In this document: positions 19,801-36,000 of the stretch, piece after piece | How the letters are laid out: each line of letters starts with the position of its first letter | Position numbering within the stretch: the first letter of the stretch is position 1 | From: Siphonodentalium dalli | Lineage: Eukaryota > Mollusca > Scaphopoda > Gadilida > Siphonodentaliidae | Assembly (NCBI GenBank): GCA_032622095.1 | Contig: CP136066.1 | Location: 150,984,224-151,048,223 of the forward strand | Length of the DNA stretch: 64,000 nt | Direction: 5' to 3' | Position numbers and translations under genes: made by a program | Notes under the pieces: model-generated | Database searches by the model: none | Seen by the model: only the letters and a program-made list of their open reading frames with translations | What the model was told of the DNA's origin: nothing

Positions 19801-22800
19801 CACTAGTTACGAAAACATAAGATTTAAAGGCGAATTCCCTGCTAGACAGACATGATTTTTTTGTGTAAAAAGTTTCTCAAAATGTAAATTTTTCAGATTT
19901 AAAGAAAATTTTGGACCCAACATTTATATTGCCAACACTATACGCTAAAACGTTAGCACTGAGGCCTATGGAAAACATTTACACCAGTGTAACCTAAAGG
20001 GAAAATATGGCTTTTTATCATTTTTGATTCCTGGGAGTCACTTTAAAGCATTTTAATGCATTTTACAGAGCCTGGTCTTTCAGTCCAATAAATATCTCAT
20101 GATTGGTGTGGCTATTCTTGCTGCTGATGTCTTCTTTCACTAACATCAGCCAAAAAAATAGTAAGATTTTTCATAAAAAATGCCAATTTTTCAAGGTATT
20201 TTCAAAAGTTTTCAAGGTGGTAATAGTCACATGATAATGCAAATGACCCATAACATGAGCATGTCAACGACACATATATCAATTGTTATAAGAACCTAAT
20301 CTAACAAGTATTTTGGATTTTATAGCCAGTGATATACAGATATATATCATAAAAGTGTGTCATTTCCACTGGTGGGTATGGTCATTTGAAGGTTAATAGC
20401 ACTAAAACTTGGACACGTTTAAGAAAATGCTTCAGCAATTCAAAGAGAGCATATCTTTATTCAACTAATTCAATATACACCCACATCCAGTTATCTTGGA
20501 TCACCTTTGCAGACCTGAAAATGTCATATTTTATTCTTCAATGTGCTGATAAAGTCATGCGCTTGATGCTCAGCTGATCAGATCTGGACTCAATGACCTC
20601 ACATCACCAGAAGTTCTCTCATGGAAAGAATATTGTACAGTCTTCCATAGCTGATCCAAGTTTGCAACACCAGACCCCTAAAACTGAGTGAAAATGGGGC
20701 CTGAACATGACTGGTGGTGGAAAATTGTGCTTTTTTGATGAATAATTTGTTAAAGGGGGTGGGGTTAAATTGTGTGTGATAAATAAAGAACCACAGAAGT
20801 GATATTGTTTTTGAACACATTTTTTCCATTGACGGGCAATTCTGAAGAAATGTAGGGAGTAACAATTATTCCGCGAAAAAGCGGGCTATCGCTTTAGGTT
20901 ACACTGGTGTAAATAAGGTTCCGAGCGACATCTAGCGGATGCGGGAGGAATATATAGGAGAGAATAAAATAGACACTGGGCCCTGATTGGTCAATAGCCT
21001 TGTGTGCTTTTCACATACAAAAATCATCACACCTCTTCCCTATGATTTCCCATAGGTAAAATAACAATTGGCACAGGAATTAACCCTTTGTAGTGAAGTT
21101 TGAATTTTTTGGTGTGGTCTAAAATATGACTGTATTTTTTTATGCGGTTCTGACACTAGTTACGAAAACATAAGATTTAAAGGCGAATTCCCTGCTAGAC
21201 AGACATGATTTTTTTGTGTAAAAAGTTTCTCAAAATGTAAATTTTTCAGATTTAAAGAAAATTTTGGACCCAACATTTATATTGCCAACACTATACGCTA
21301 AAACGTTAGCACTGAGGCCTATGGAAAACATTTACACCAGTGTAACCTAAAGGGAAAATATGGCTTTTTATCATTTTTGATTCCTGGGAGTCACTTTAAA
21401 GCATTTTAATGCATTTTACAGAGCCTGGTCTTTCAGTCCAATAAATATCTCATGATTGGTGTGGCTATTCTTGCTGCTGATGTCTTCTTTCACTAACATC
21501 AGCCAAAAAAATAGTAAGATTTTTCATAAAAAATGCCAATTTTTCAAGGTATTTTCAAAAGTTTTCAAGGTGGTAATAGTCACATGATAATGCAAATGAC
21601 CCATAACATGAGCATGTCAACGACACATATATCAATTGTTATAAGAACCTAATCTAACAAGTATTTTGGATTTTATAGCCAGTGATATACAGATATATAT
21701 CATAAAAGTGTGTCATTTCCACTGGTGGGTATGGTCATTTGAAGGTTAATAGCACTAAAACTTGGACACGTTTAAGAAAATGCTTCAGCAATTCAAAGAG
21801 AGCATATCTTTATTCAACTAATTCAATATACACCCACATCCAGTTATCTTGGATCACCTTTGCAGACCTGAAAATGTCATATTTTATTCTTCAATGTGCT
21901 GATAAAGTCATGCGCTTGATGCTCAGCTGATCAGATCTGGACTCAATGACCTCACATCACCAGAAGTTCTCTCATGGAAAGAATATTGTACAGTCTTCCA
22001 TAGCTGATCCAAGTTTGCAACACCAGACCCCTAAAACTGAGTGAAAATGGGGCCTGAACATGACTGGTGGTGGAAAATTGTGCTTTTTTGATGAATAATT
22101 TGTTAAAGGGGGTGGGGTTAAATTGTGTGTGATAAATAAAGAACCACAGAAGTGATATTGTTTTTGAACACATTTTTTCCATTGACGGGCAATTCTGAAG
22201 AAATGTAGGGAGTAACAATTATTCCGCGAAAAAGCGGGCTATCGCTTTAGGTTACACTGGTGTAAATAAGGTTCCGAGCGACATCTAGCGGATGCGGGAG
22301 GAATATATAGGAGAGAATAAAATAGACACTGGGCCCTGATTGGTCAATAGCCTTGTGTGCTTTTCACATACAAAAATCATCACACCTCTTCCCTATGATT
22401 TCCCATAGGTAAAATAACAATTGGCACAGGAATTAACCCTTTGTAGTGAAGTTTGAATTTTTTGGTGTGGTCTAAAATATGACTGTATTTTTTTATGCGG
22501 TTCTGACACTAGTTACGAAAACATAAGATTTAAAGGCGAATTCCCTGCTAGACAGACATGATTTTTTTGTGTAAAAAGTTTCTCAAAATGTAAATTTTTC
22601 AGATTTAAAGAAAATTTTGGACCCAACATTTATATTGCCAACACTATACGCTAAAACGTTAGCACTGAGGCCTATGGAAAACATTTACACCAGTGTAACC
22701 TAAAGGGAAAATATGGCTTTTTATCATTTTTGATTCCTGGGAGTCACTTTAAAGCATTTTAATGCATTTTACAGAGCCTGGTCTTTCAGTCCAATAAATA

Positions 22801-24955
22801 TCTCATGATTGGTGTGGCTATTCTTGCTGCTGATGTCTTCTTTCACTAACATCAGCCAAAAAAATAGTAAGATTTTTCATAAAAAATGCCAATTTTTCAA
22901 GGTATTTTCAAAAGTTTTCAAGGTGGTAATAGTCACATGATAATGCAAATGACCCATAACATGAGCATGTCAACGACACATATATCAATTGTTATAAGAA
23001 CCTAATCTAACAAGTATTTTGGATTTTATAGCCAGTGATATACAGATATATATCATAAAAGTGTGTCATTTCCACTGGTGGGTATGGTCATTTGAAGGTT
23101 AATAGCACTAAAACTTGGACACGTTTAAGAAAATGCTTCAGCAATTCAAAGAGAGCATATCTTTATTCAACTAATTCAATATACACCCACATCCAGTTAT
23201 CTTGGATCACCTTTGCAGACCTGAAAATGTCATATTTTATTCTTCAATGTGCTGATAAAGTCATGCGCTTGATGCTCAGCTGATCAGATCTGGACTCAAT
23301 GACCTCACATCACCAGAAGTTCTCTCATGGAAAGAATATTGTACAGTCTTCCATAGCTGATCCAAGTTTGCAACACCAGACCCCTAAAACTGAGTGAAAA
23401 TGGGGCCTGAACATGACTGGTGGTGGAAAATTGTGCTTTTTTGATGAATAATTTGTTAAAGGGGGTGGGGTTAAATTGTGTGTGATAAATAAAGAACCAC
23501 AGAAGTGATATTGTTTTTGAACACATTTTTTCCATTGACGGGCAATTCTGAAGAAATGTAGGGAGTAACAATTATTCCGCGAAAAAGCGGGCTATCGCTT
23601 TAGGTTACACTGGTGTAAATAAGGTTCCGAGCGACATCTAGCGGATGCGGGAGGAATATATAGGAGAGAATAAAATAGACACTGGGCCCTGATTGGTCAA
23701 TAGCCTTGTGTGCTTTTCACATACAAAAATCATCACACCTCTTCCCTATGATTTCCCATAGGTAAAATAACAATTGGCACAGGAATTAACCCTTTGTAGT
23801 GAAGTTTGAATTTTTTGGTGTGGTCTAAAATATGACTGTATTTTTTTATGCGGTTCTGACACTAGTTACGAAAACATAAGATTTAAAGGCGAATTCCCTG
23901 CTAGACAGACATGATTTTTTTGTGTAAAAAGTTTCTCAAAATGTAAATTTTTCAGATTTAAAGAAAATTTTGGACCCAACATTTATATTGCCAACACTAT
24001 ACGCTAAAACGTTAGCACTGAGGCCTATGGAAAACATTTACACCAGTGTAACCTAAAGGGAAAATATGGCTTTTTATCATTTTTGATTCCTGGGAGTCAC
24101 TTTAAAGCATTTTAATGCATTTTACAGAGCCTGGTCTTTCAGTCCAATAAATATCTCATGATTGGTGTGGCTATTCTTGCTGCTGATGTCTTCTTTCACT
24201 AACATCAGCCAAAAAAATAGTAAGATTTTTCATAAAAAATGCCAATTTTTCAAGGTATTTTCAAAAGTTTTCAAGGTGGTAATAGTCACATGATAATGCA
24301 AATGACCCATAACATGAGCATGTCAACGACACATATATCAATTGTTATAAGAACCTAATCTAACAAGTATTTTGGATTTTATAGCCAGTGATATACAGAT
24401 ATATATCATAAAAGTGTGTCATTTCCACTGGTGGGTATGGTCATTTGAAGGTTAATAGCACTAAAACTTGGACACGTTTAAGAAAATGCTTCAGCAATTC
24501 AAAGAGAGCATATCTTTATTCAACTAATTCAATATACACCCACATCCAGTTATCTTGGATCACCTTTGCAGACCTGAAAATGTCATATTTTATTCTTCAA
24601 TGTGCTGATAAAGTCATGCGCTTGATGCTCAGCTGATCAGATCTGGACTCAATGACCTCACATCACCAGAAGTTCTCTCATGGAAAGAATATTGTACAGT
24701 CTTCCATAGCTGATCCAAGTTTGCAACACCAGACCCCTAAAACTGAGTGAAAATGGGGCCTGAACATGACTGGTGGTGGAAAATTGTGCTTTTTTGATGA
24801 ATAATTTGTTAAAGGGGGTGGGGTTAAATTGTGTGTGATAAATAAAGAACCACAGAAGTGATATTGTTTTTGAACACATTTTTTCCATTGACGGGCAATT
24901 CTGAAGAAATGTAGGGAGTAACAATTATTCCGCGAAAAAGCGGGCTATCGCTTTA

Positions 24956-27900
24956 GGTTACACTGGTGTAAATAAGGTTCCGAGCGACATCTAGCGGATG
25001 CGGGAGGAATATATAGGAGAGAATAAAATAGACACTGGGCCCTGATTGGTCAATAGCCTTGTGTGCTTTTCACATACAAAAATCATCACACCTCTTCCCT
25101 ATGATTTCCCGTAGGTAAAATAACAATTGGCACAGGAATTAACCCTTTGTAGTGAAGTTTGAATTTTTTGGTGTGGTCTAAAATATGACTGTATTTTTTT
25201 ATGCGGTTCTGACACTAGTTACGAAAACATAAGATTTAAAGGCGAATTCCCTGCTAGACAGACATGATTTTTTTGTGTAAAAAGTTTCTCAAAATGTAAA
25301 TTTTTCAGATTTAAAGAAAATTTTGGACCCAACATTTATATTGCCAACACTATACGCTAAAACGTTAGCACTGAGGCCTATGGAAAACATTTACACCAGT
25401 GTAACCTAAAGGGAAAATATGGCTTTTTATCATTTTTGATTCCTGGGAGTCACTTTAAAGCATTTTAATGCATTTTACAGAGCCTGGTCTTTCAGTCCAA
25501 TAAATATCTCATGATTGGTGTGGCTATTCTTGCTGCTGATGTCTTCTTTCACTAACATCAGCCAAAAAAATAGTAAGATTTTTCATAAAAAATGCCAATT
25601 TTTCAAGGTATTTTCAAAAGTTTTCAAGGTGGTAATAGTCACATGATAATGCAAATGACCCATAACATGAGCATGTCAACGACACATATATCAATTGTTA
25701 TAAGAACCTAATCTAACAAGTATTTTGGATTTTATAGCCAGTGATATACAGATATATATCATAAAAGTGTGTCATTTCCACTGGTGGGTATGGTCATTTG
25801 AAGGTTAATAGCACTAAAACTTGGACACGTTTAAGAAAATGCTTCAGCAATTCAAAGAGAGCATATCTTTATTCAACTAATTCAATATACACCCACATCC
25901 AGTTATCTTGGATCACCTTTGCAGACCTGAAAATGTCATATTTTATTCTTCAATGTGCTGATAAAGTCATGCGCTTGATGCTCAGCTGATCAGATCTGGA
26001 CTCAATGACCTCACATCACCAGAAGTTCTCTCATGGAAAGAATATTGTACAGTCTTCCATAGCTGATCCAAGTTTGCAACACCAGACCCCTAAAACTGAG
26101 TGAAAATGGGGCCTGAACATGACTGGTGGTGGAAAATTGTGCTTTTTTGATGAATAATTTGTTAAAGGGGGTGGGGTTAAATTGTGTGTGATAAATAAAG
26201 AACCACAGAAGTGATATTGTTTTTGAACACATTTTTTCCATTGACGGGCAATTCTGAAGAAATGTAGGGAGTAACAATTATTCCGCGAAAAAGCGGGCTA
26301 TCGCTTTAGGTTACACTGGTGTAAATAAGGTTCCGAGCGACATCTAGCGGATGCGGGAGGAATATATAGGAGAGAATAAAATAGACACTGGGCCCTGATT
26401 GGTCAATAGCCTTGTGTGCTTTTCACATACAAAAATCATCACACCTCTTCCCTATGATTTCCCATAGGTAAAATAACAATTGGCACAGGAATTAACCCTT
26501 TGTAGTGAAGTTTGAATTTTTTGGTGTGGTCTAAAATATGACTGTATTTTTTTATGCGGTTCTGACACTAGTTACGAAAACATAAGATTTAAAGGCGAAT
26601 TCCCTGCTAGACAGACATGATTTTTTTGTGTAAAAAGTTTCTCAAAATGTAAATTTTTCAGATTTAAAGAAAATTTTGGACCCAACATTTATATTGCCAA
26701 CACTATACGCTAAAACGTTAGCACTGAGGCCTATGGAAAACATTTACACCAGTGTAACCTAAAGGGAAAATATGGCTTTTTATCATTTTTGATTCCTGGG
26801 AGTCACTTTAAAGCATTTTAATGCATTTTACAGAGCCTGGTCTTTCAGTCCAATAAATATCTCATGATTGGTGTGGCTATTCTTGCTGCTGATGTCTTCT
26901 TTCACTAACATCAGCCAAAAAAATAGTAAGATTTTTCATAAAAAATGCCAATTTTTCAAGGTATTTTCAAAAGTTTTCAAGGTGGTAATAGTCACATGAT
27001 AATGCAAATGACCCATAACATGAGCATGTCAACGACACATATATCAATTGTTATAAGAACCTAATCTAACAAGTATTTTGGATTTTATAGCCAGTGATAT
27101 ACAGATATATATCATAAAAGTGTGTCATTTCCACTGGTGGGTATGGTCATTTGAAGGTTAATAGCACTAAAACTTGGACACGTTTAAGAAAATGCTTCAG
27201 CAATTCAAAGAGAGCATATCTTTATTCAACTAATTCAATATACACCCACATCCAGTTATCTTGGATCACCTTTGCAGACCTGAAAATGTCATATTTTATT
27301 CTTCAATGTGCTGATAAAGTCATGCGCTTGATGCTCAGCTGATCAGATCTGGACTCAATGACCTCACATCACCAGAAGTTCTCTCATGGAAAGAATATTG
27401 TACAGTCTTCCATAGCTGATCCAAGTTTGCAACACCAGACCCCTAAAACTGAGTGAAAATGGGGCCTGAACATGACTGGTGGTGGAAAATTGTGCTTTTT
27501 TGATGAATAATTTGTTAAAGGGGGTGGGGTTAAATTGTGTGTGATAAATAAAGAACCACAGAAGTGATATTGTTTTTGAACACATTTTTTCCATTGACGG
27601 GCAATTCTGAAGAAATGTAGGGAGTAACAATTATTCCGCGAAAAAGCGGGCTATCGCTTTAGGTTACACTGGTGTAAATAAGGTTCCGAGCGACATCTAG
27701 CGGATGCGGGAGGAATATATAGGAGAGAATAAAATAGACACTGGGCCCTGATTGGTCAATAGCCTTGTGTGCTTTTCACATAAAAAAATCATCACACCTC
27801 TTCCCTATGATTTCCCATAGGTAAAATAACAATTGGCACAGGAATTAACCCATTTGTAGTGAAGTTTGAATTTTTTGGTGTGGTCTAAAATATGACTGTA

Positions 27901-29015
27901 TTTTTTTATGCGGTTCTGACACTAGTTACGAAAACATAAGATTTAAAGGCGAATTCCCTGCTAGACAGACATGATTTTTTTGTGTAAAAAGTTTCTCAAA
28001 ATGTAAATTTTTCAGATTTAAAGAAAATTTTGGACCCAACATTTATATTGCCAACACTATACGCTAAAACGTTAGCACTGAGGCCTATGGAAAACATTTA
28101 CACCAGTGTAACCTAAAGGGAAAATATGGCTTTTTATCATTTTTGATTCCTGGGAGTCACTTTAAAGCATTTTAATGCATTTTACAGAGCCTGGTCTTTC
28201 AGTCCAATAAATATCTCATGATTGGTGTGGCTATTCTTGCTGCTGATGTCTTCTTTCACTAACATCAGCCAAAAAAATAGTAAGATTTTTCATAAAAAAT
28301 GCCAATTTTTCAAGGTATTTTCAAAAGTTTTCAAGGTGGTAATAGTCACATGATAATGCAAATGACCCATAACATGAGCATGTCAACGACACATATATCA
28401 ATTGTTATAAGAACCTAATCTAACAAGTATTTTGGATTTTATAGCCAGTGATATACAGATATATATCATAAAAGTGTGTCATTTCCACTGGTGGGTATGG
28501 TCATTTGAAGGTTAATAGCACTAAAACTTGGACACGTTTAAGAAAATGCTTCAGCAATTCAAAGAGAGCATATCTTTATTCAACTAATTCAATATACACC
28601 CACATCCAGTTATCTTGGATCACCTTTGCAGACCTGAAAATGTCATATTTTATTCTTCAATGTGCTGATAAAGTCATGCGCTTGATGCTCAGCTGATCAG
28701 ATCTGGACTCAATGACCTCACATCACCAGAAGTTCTCTCATGGAAAGAATATTGTACAGTCTTCCATAGCTGATCCAAGTTTGCAACACCAGACCCCTAA
28801 AACTGAGTGAAAATGGGGCCTGAACATGACTGGTGGTGGAAAATTGTGCTTTTTTGATGAATAATTTGTTAAAGGGGGTGGGGTTAAATTGTGTGTGATA
28901 AATAAAGAACCACAGAAGTGATATTGTTTTTGAACACATTTTTTCCATTGACGGGCAATTCTGAAGAAATGTAGGGAGTAACAATTATTCCGCGAAAAAG
29001 CGGGCTATCGCTTTA
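24956..29015 (+). repeat. Three-unit block 9-11 (first copy)
   Basis: Unit 9 has A-to-G at offset 156 (25111), unit 10 is ordinary class A, unit 11 is class B1. The same order of variants recurs exactly 8119 bp downstream. Confidence 0.75.
27662..29015 (+). repeat. Unit 11, class B1
   Basis: Offset 122 C to A and an A inserted after offset 190 (27852). The 320-343 region is still class A. Confidence 0.95.
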
Positions 29016-32000
29016 GGTTACACTGGTGTAAATAAGGTTCCGAGCGACATCTAGCGGATGCGGGAGGAATATATAGGAGAGAATAAAATAGACACTGGGC
29101 CCTGATTGGTCAATAGCCTTGTGTGCTTTTCACATACAAAAATCATCACACCTCTTCCCTATGATTTCCCATAGGTAAAATAACAATTGGCACAGGAATT
29201 AACCCTTTGTAGTGAAGTTTGAATTTTTTGGTGTGGTCTAAAATATGACTGTATTTTTTTATGCGGTTCTGACACTAGTTACGAAAACATAAGATTTAAA
29301 GGCGAATTCCCTGCTAGACAGACATGATTTTTTTGTGTAAAAAGTTTCTCAAAATGTAAATTTTTCAGATTTAAAGAAAATTTTGGACCCAACATTTATA
29401 TTGCCAACACTATACGCTAAAACGTTAGCACTGAGGCCTATGGAAAACATTTACACCAGTGTAACCTAAAGGGAAAATATGGCTTTTTATCATTTTTGAT
29501 TCCTGGGAGTCACTTTAAAGCATTTTAATGCATTTTACAGAGCCTGGTCTTTCAGTCCAATAAATATCTCATGATTGGTGTGGCTATTCTTGCTGCTGAT
29601 GTCTTCTTTCACTAACATCAGCCAAAAAAATAGTAAGATTTTTCATAAAAAATGCCAATTTTTCAAGGTATTTTCAAAAGTTTTCAAGGTGGTAATAGTC
29701 ACATGATAATGCAAATGACCCATAACATGAGCATGTCAACGACACATATATCAATTGTTATAAGAACCTAATCTAACAAGTATTTTGGATTTTATAGCCA
29801 GTGATATACAGATATATATCATAAAAGTGTGTCATTTCCACTGGTGGGTATGGTCATTTGAAGGTTAATAGCACTAAAACTTGGACACGTTTAAGAAAAT
29901 GCTTCAGCAATTCAAAGAGAGCATATCTTTATTCAACTAATTCAATATACACCCACATCCAGTTATCTTGGATCACCTTTGCAGACCTGAAAATGTCATA
30001 TTTTATTCTTCAATGTGCTGATAAAGTCATGCGCTTGATGCTCAGCTGATCAGATCTGGACTCAATGACCTCACATCACCAGAAGTTCTCTCATGGAAAG
30101 AATATTGTACAGTCTTCCATAGCTGATCCAAGTTTGCAACACCAGACCCCTAAAACTGAGTGAAAATGGGGCCTGAACATGACTGGTGGTGGAAAATTGT
30201 GCTTTTTTGATGAATAATTTGTTAAAGGGGGTGGGGTTAAATTGTGTGTGATAAATAAAGAACCACAGAAGTGATATTGTTTTTGAACACATTTTTTCCA
30301 TTGACGGGCAATTCTGAAGAAATGTAGGGAGTAACAATTATTCCGCGAAAAAGCGGGCTATCGCTTTAGGTTACACTGGTGTAAATAAGGTTCCGAGCGA
30401 CATCTAGCGGATGCGGGAGGAATATATAGGAGAGAATAAAATAGACACTGGGCCCTGATTGGTCAATAGCCTTGTGTGCTTTTCACATACAAAAATCATC
30501 ACACCTCTTCCCTATGATTTCCCATAGGTAAAATAACAATTGGCACAGGAATTAACCCTTTGTAGTGAAGTTTGAATTTTTTGGTGTGGTCTAAAATATG
30601 ACTGTATTTTTTTATGCGGTTCTGACACTAGTTACGAAAACATAAGATTTAAAGGCGAATTCCCTGCTAGACAGACATGATTTTTTTGTGTAAAAAGTTT
30701 CTCAAAATGTAAATTTTTCAGATTTAAAGAAAATTTTGGACCCAACATTTATATTGCCAACACTATACGCTAAAACGTTAGCACTGAGGCCTATGGAAAA
30801 CATTTACACCAGTGTAACCTAAAGGGAAAATATGGCTTTTTATCATTTTTGATTCCTGGGAGTCACTTTAAAGCATTTTAATGCATTTTACAGAGCCTGG
30901 TCTTTCAGTCCAATAAATATCTCATGATTGGTGTGGCTATTCTTGCTGCTGATGTCTTCTTTCACTAACATCAGCCAAAAAAATAGTAAGATTTTTCATA
31001 AAAAATGCCAATTTTTCAAGGTATTTTCAAAAGTTTTCAAGGTGGTAATAGTCACATGATAATGCAAATGACCCATAACATGAGCATGTCAACGACACAT
31101 ATATCAATTGTTATAAGAACCTAATCTAACAAGTATTTTGGATTTTATAGCCAGTGATATACAGATATATATCATAAAAGTGTGTCATTTCCACTGGTGG
31201 GTATGGTCATTTGAAGGTTAATAGCACTAAAACTTGGACACGTTTAAGAAAATGCTTCAGCAATTCAAAGAGAGCATATCTTTATTCAACTAATTCAATA
31301 TACACCCACATCCAGTTATCTTGGATCACCTTTGCAGACCTGAAAATGTCATATTTTATTCTTCAATGTGCTGATAAAGTCATGCGCTTGATGCTCAGCT
31401 GATCAGATCTGGACTCAATGACCTCACATCACCAGAAGTTCTCTCATGGAAAGAATATTGTACAGTCTTCCATAGCTGATCCAAGTTTGCAACACCAGAC
31501 CCCTAAAACTGAGTGAAAATGGGGCCTGAACATGACTGGTGGTGGAAAATTGTGCTTTTTTGATGAATAATTTGTTAAAGGGGGTGGGGTTAAATTGTGT
31601 GTGATAAATAAAGAACCACAGAAGTGATATTGTTTTTGAACACATTTTTTCCATTGACGGGCAATTCTGAAGAAATGTAGGGAGTAACAATTATTCCGCG
31701 AAAAAGCGGGCTATCGCTTTAGGTTACACTGGTGTAAATAAGGTTCCGAGCGACATCTAGCGGATGCGGGAGGAATATATAGGAGAGAATAAAATAGACA
31801 CTGGGCCCTGATTGGTCAATAGCCTTGTGTGCTTTTCACATACAAAAATCATCACACCTCTTCCCTATGATTTCCCATAGGTAAAATAACAATTGGCACA
31901 GGAATTAACCCTTTGTAGTGAAGTTTGAATTTTTTGGTGTGGTCTAAAATATGACTGTATTTTTTTATGCGGTTCTGACACTAGTTACGAAAACATAAGA

Positions 32001-33074
32001 TTTAAAGGCGAATTCCCTGCTAGACAGACATGATTTTTTTGTGTAAAAAGTTTCTCAAAATGTAAATTTTTCAGATTTAAAGAAAATTTTGGACCCAACA
32101 TTTATATTGCCAACACTATACGCTAAAACGTTAGCACTGAGGCCTATGGAAAACATTTACACCAGTGTAACCTAAAGGGAAAATATGGCTTTTTATCATT
32201 TTTGATTCCTGGGAGTCACTTTAAAGCATTTTAATGCATTTTACAGAGCCTGGTCTTTCAGTCCAATAAATATCTCATGATTGGTGTGGCTATTCTTGCT
32301 GCTGATGTCTTCTTTCACTAACATCAGCCAAAAAAATAGTAAGATTTTTCATAAAAAATGCCAATTTTTCAAGGTATTTTCAAAAGTTTTCAAGGTGGTA
32401 ATAGTCACATGATAATGCAAATGACCCATAACATGAGCATGTCAACGACACATATATCAATTGTTATAAGAACCTAATCTAACAAGTATTTTGGATTTTA
32501 TAGCCAGTGATATACAGATATATATCATAAAAGTGTGTCATTTCCACTGGTGGGTATGGTCATTTGAAGGTTAATAGCACTAAAACTTGGACACGTTTAA
32601 GAAAATGCTTCAGCAATTCAAAGAGAGCATATCTTTATTCAACTAATTCAATATACACCCACATCCAGTTATCTTGGATCACCTTTGCAGACCTGAAAAT
32701 GTCATATTTTATTCTTCAATGTGCTGATAAAGTCATGCGCTTGATGCTCAGCTGATCAGATCTGGACTCAATGACCTCACATCACCAGAAGTTCTCTCAT
32801 GGAAAGAATATTGTACAGTCTTCCATAGCTGATCCAAGTTTGCAACACCAGACCCCTAAAACTGAGTGAAAATGGGGCCTGAACATGACTGGTGGTGGAA
32901 AATTGTGCTTTTTTGATGAATAATTTGTTAAAGGGGGTGGGGTTAAATTGTGTGTGATAAATAAAGAACCACAGAAGTGATATTGTTTTTGAACACATTT
33001 TTTCCATTGACGGGCAATTCTGAAGAAATGTAGGGAGTAACAATTATTCCGCGAAAAAGCGGGCTATCGCTTTA

Positions 33075-36000
33075 GGTTACACTGGTGTAAATAAGGTTCC
33101 GAGCGACATCTAGCGGATGCGGGAGGAATATATAGGAGAGAATAAAATAGACACTGGGCCCTGATTGGTCAATAGCCTTGTGTGCTTTTCACATACAAAA
33201 ATCATCACACCTCTTCCCTATGATTTCCCGTAGGTAAAATAACAATTGGCACAGGAATTAACCCTTTGTAGTGAAGTTTGAATTTTTTGGTGTGGTCTAA
33301 AATATGACTGTATTTTTTTATGCGGTTCTGACACTAGTTACGAAAACATAAGATTTAAAGGCGAATTCCCTGCTAGACAGACATGATTTTTTTGTGTAAA
33401 AAGTTTCTCAAAATGTAAATTTTTCAGATTTAAAGAAAATTTTGGACCCAACATTTATATTGCCAACACTATACGCTAAAACGTTAGCACTGAGGCCTAT
33501 GGAAAACATTTACACCAGTGTAACCTAAAGGGAAAATATGGCTTTTTATCATTTTTGATTCCTGGGAGTCACTTTAAAGCATTTTAATGCATTTTACAGA
33601 GCCTGGTCTTTCAGTCCAATAAATATCTCATGATTGGTGTGGCTATTCTTGCTGCTGATGTCTTCTTTCACTAACATCAGCCAAAAAAATAGTAAGATTT
33701 TTCATAAAAAATGCCAATTTTTCAAGGTATTTTCAAAAGTTTTCAAGGTGGTAATAGTCACATGATAATGCAAATGACCCATAACATGAGCATGTCAACG
33801 ACACATATATCAATTGTTATAAGAACCTAATCTAACAAGTATTTTGGATTTTATAGCCAGTGATATACAGATATATATCATAAAAGTGTGTCATTTCCAC
33901 TGGTGGGTATGGTCATTTGAAGGTTAATAGCACTAAAACTTGGACACGTTTAAGAAAATGCTTCAGCAATTCAAAGAGAGCATATCTTTATTCAACTAAT
34001 TCAATATACACCCACATCCAGTTATCTTGGATCACCTTTGCAGACCTGAAAATGTCATATTTTATTCTTCAATGTGCTGATAAAGTCATGCGCTTGATGC
34101 TCAGCTGATCAGATCTGGACTCAATGACCTCACATCACCAGAAGTTCTCTCATGGAAAGAATATTGTACAGTCTTCCATAGCTGATCCAAGTTTGCAACA
34201 CCAGACCCCTAAAACTGAGTGAAAATGGGGCCTGAACATGACTGGTGGTGGAAAATTGTGCTTTTTTGATGAATAATTTGTTAAAGGGGGTGGGGTTAAA
34301 TTGTGTGTGATAAATAAAGAACCACAGAAGTGATATTGTTTTTGAACACATTTTTTCCATTGACGGGCAATTCTGAAGAAATGTAGGGAGTAACAATTAT
34401 TCCGCGAAAAAGCGGGCTATCGCTTTAGGTTACACTGGTGTAAATAAGGTTCCGAGCGACATCTAGCGGATGCGGGAGGAATATATAGGAGAGAATAAAA
34501 TAGACACTGGGCCCTGATTGGTCAATAGCCTTGTGTGCTTTTCACATACAAAAATCATCACACCTCTTCCCTATGATTTCCCATAGGTAAAATAACAATT
34601 GGCACAGGAATTAACCCTTTGTAGTGAAGTTTGAATTTTTTGGTGTGGTCTAAAATATGACTGTATTTTTTTATGCGGTTCTGACACTAGTTACGAAAAC
34701 ATAAGATTTAAAGGCGAATTCCCTGCTAGACAGACATGATTTTTTTGTGTAAAAAGTTTCTCAAAATGTAAATTTTTCAGATTTAAAGAAAATTTTGGAC
34801 CCAACATTTATATTGCCAACACTATACGCTAAAACGTTAGCACTGAGGCCTATGGAAAACATTTACACCAGTGTAACCTAAAGGGAAAATATGGCTTTTT
34901 ATCATTTTTGATTCCTGGGAGTCACTTTAAAGCATTTTAATGCATTTTACAGAGCCTGGTCTTTCAGTCCAATAAATATCTCATGATTGGTGTGGCTATT
35001 CTTGCTGCTGATGTCTTCTTTCACTAACATCAGCCAAAAAAATAGTAAGATTTTTCATAAAAAATGCCAATTTTTCAAGGTATTTTCAAAAGTTTTCAAG
35101 GTGGTAATAGTCACATGATAATGCAAATGACCCATAACATGAGCATGTCAACGACACATATATCAATTGTTATAAGAACCTAATCTAACAAGTATTTTGG
35201 ATTTTATAGCCAGTGATATACAGATATATATCATAAAAGTGTGTCATTTCCACTGGTGGGTATGGTCATTTGAAGGTTAATAGCACTAAAACTTGGACAC
35301 GTTTAAGAAAATGCTTCAGCAATTCAAAGAGAGCATATCTTTATTCAACTAATTCAATATACACCCACATCCAGTTATCTTGGATCACCTTTGCAGACCT
35401 GAAAATGTCATATTTTATTCTTCAATGTGCTGATAAAGTCATGCGCTTGATGCTCAGCTGATCAGATCTGGACTCAATGACCTCACATCACCAGAAGTTC
35501 TCTCATGGAAAGAATATTGTACAGTCTTCCATAGCTGATCCAAGTTTGCAACACCAGACCCCTAAAACTGAGTGAAAATGGGGCCTGAACATGACTGGTG
35601 GTGGAAAATTGTGCTTTTTTGATGAATAATTTGTTAAAGGGGGTGGGGTTAAATTGTGTGTGATAAATAAAGAACCACAGAAGTGATATTGTTTTTGAAC
35701 ACATTTTTTCCATTGACGGGCAATTCTGAAGAAATGTAGGGAGTAACAATTATTCCGCGAAAAAGCGGGCTATCGCTTTAGGTTACACTGGTGTAAATAA
35801 GGTTCCGAGCGACATCTAGCGGATGCGGGAGGAATATATAGGAGAGAATAAAATAGACACTGGGCCCTGATTGGTCAATAGCCTTGTGTGCTTTTCACAT
35901 AAAAAAATCATCACACCTCTTCCCTATGATTTCCCATAGGTAAAATAACAATTGGCACAGGAATTAACCCATTTGTAGTGAAGTTTGAATTTTTTGGTGT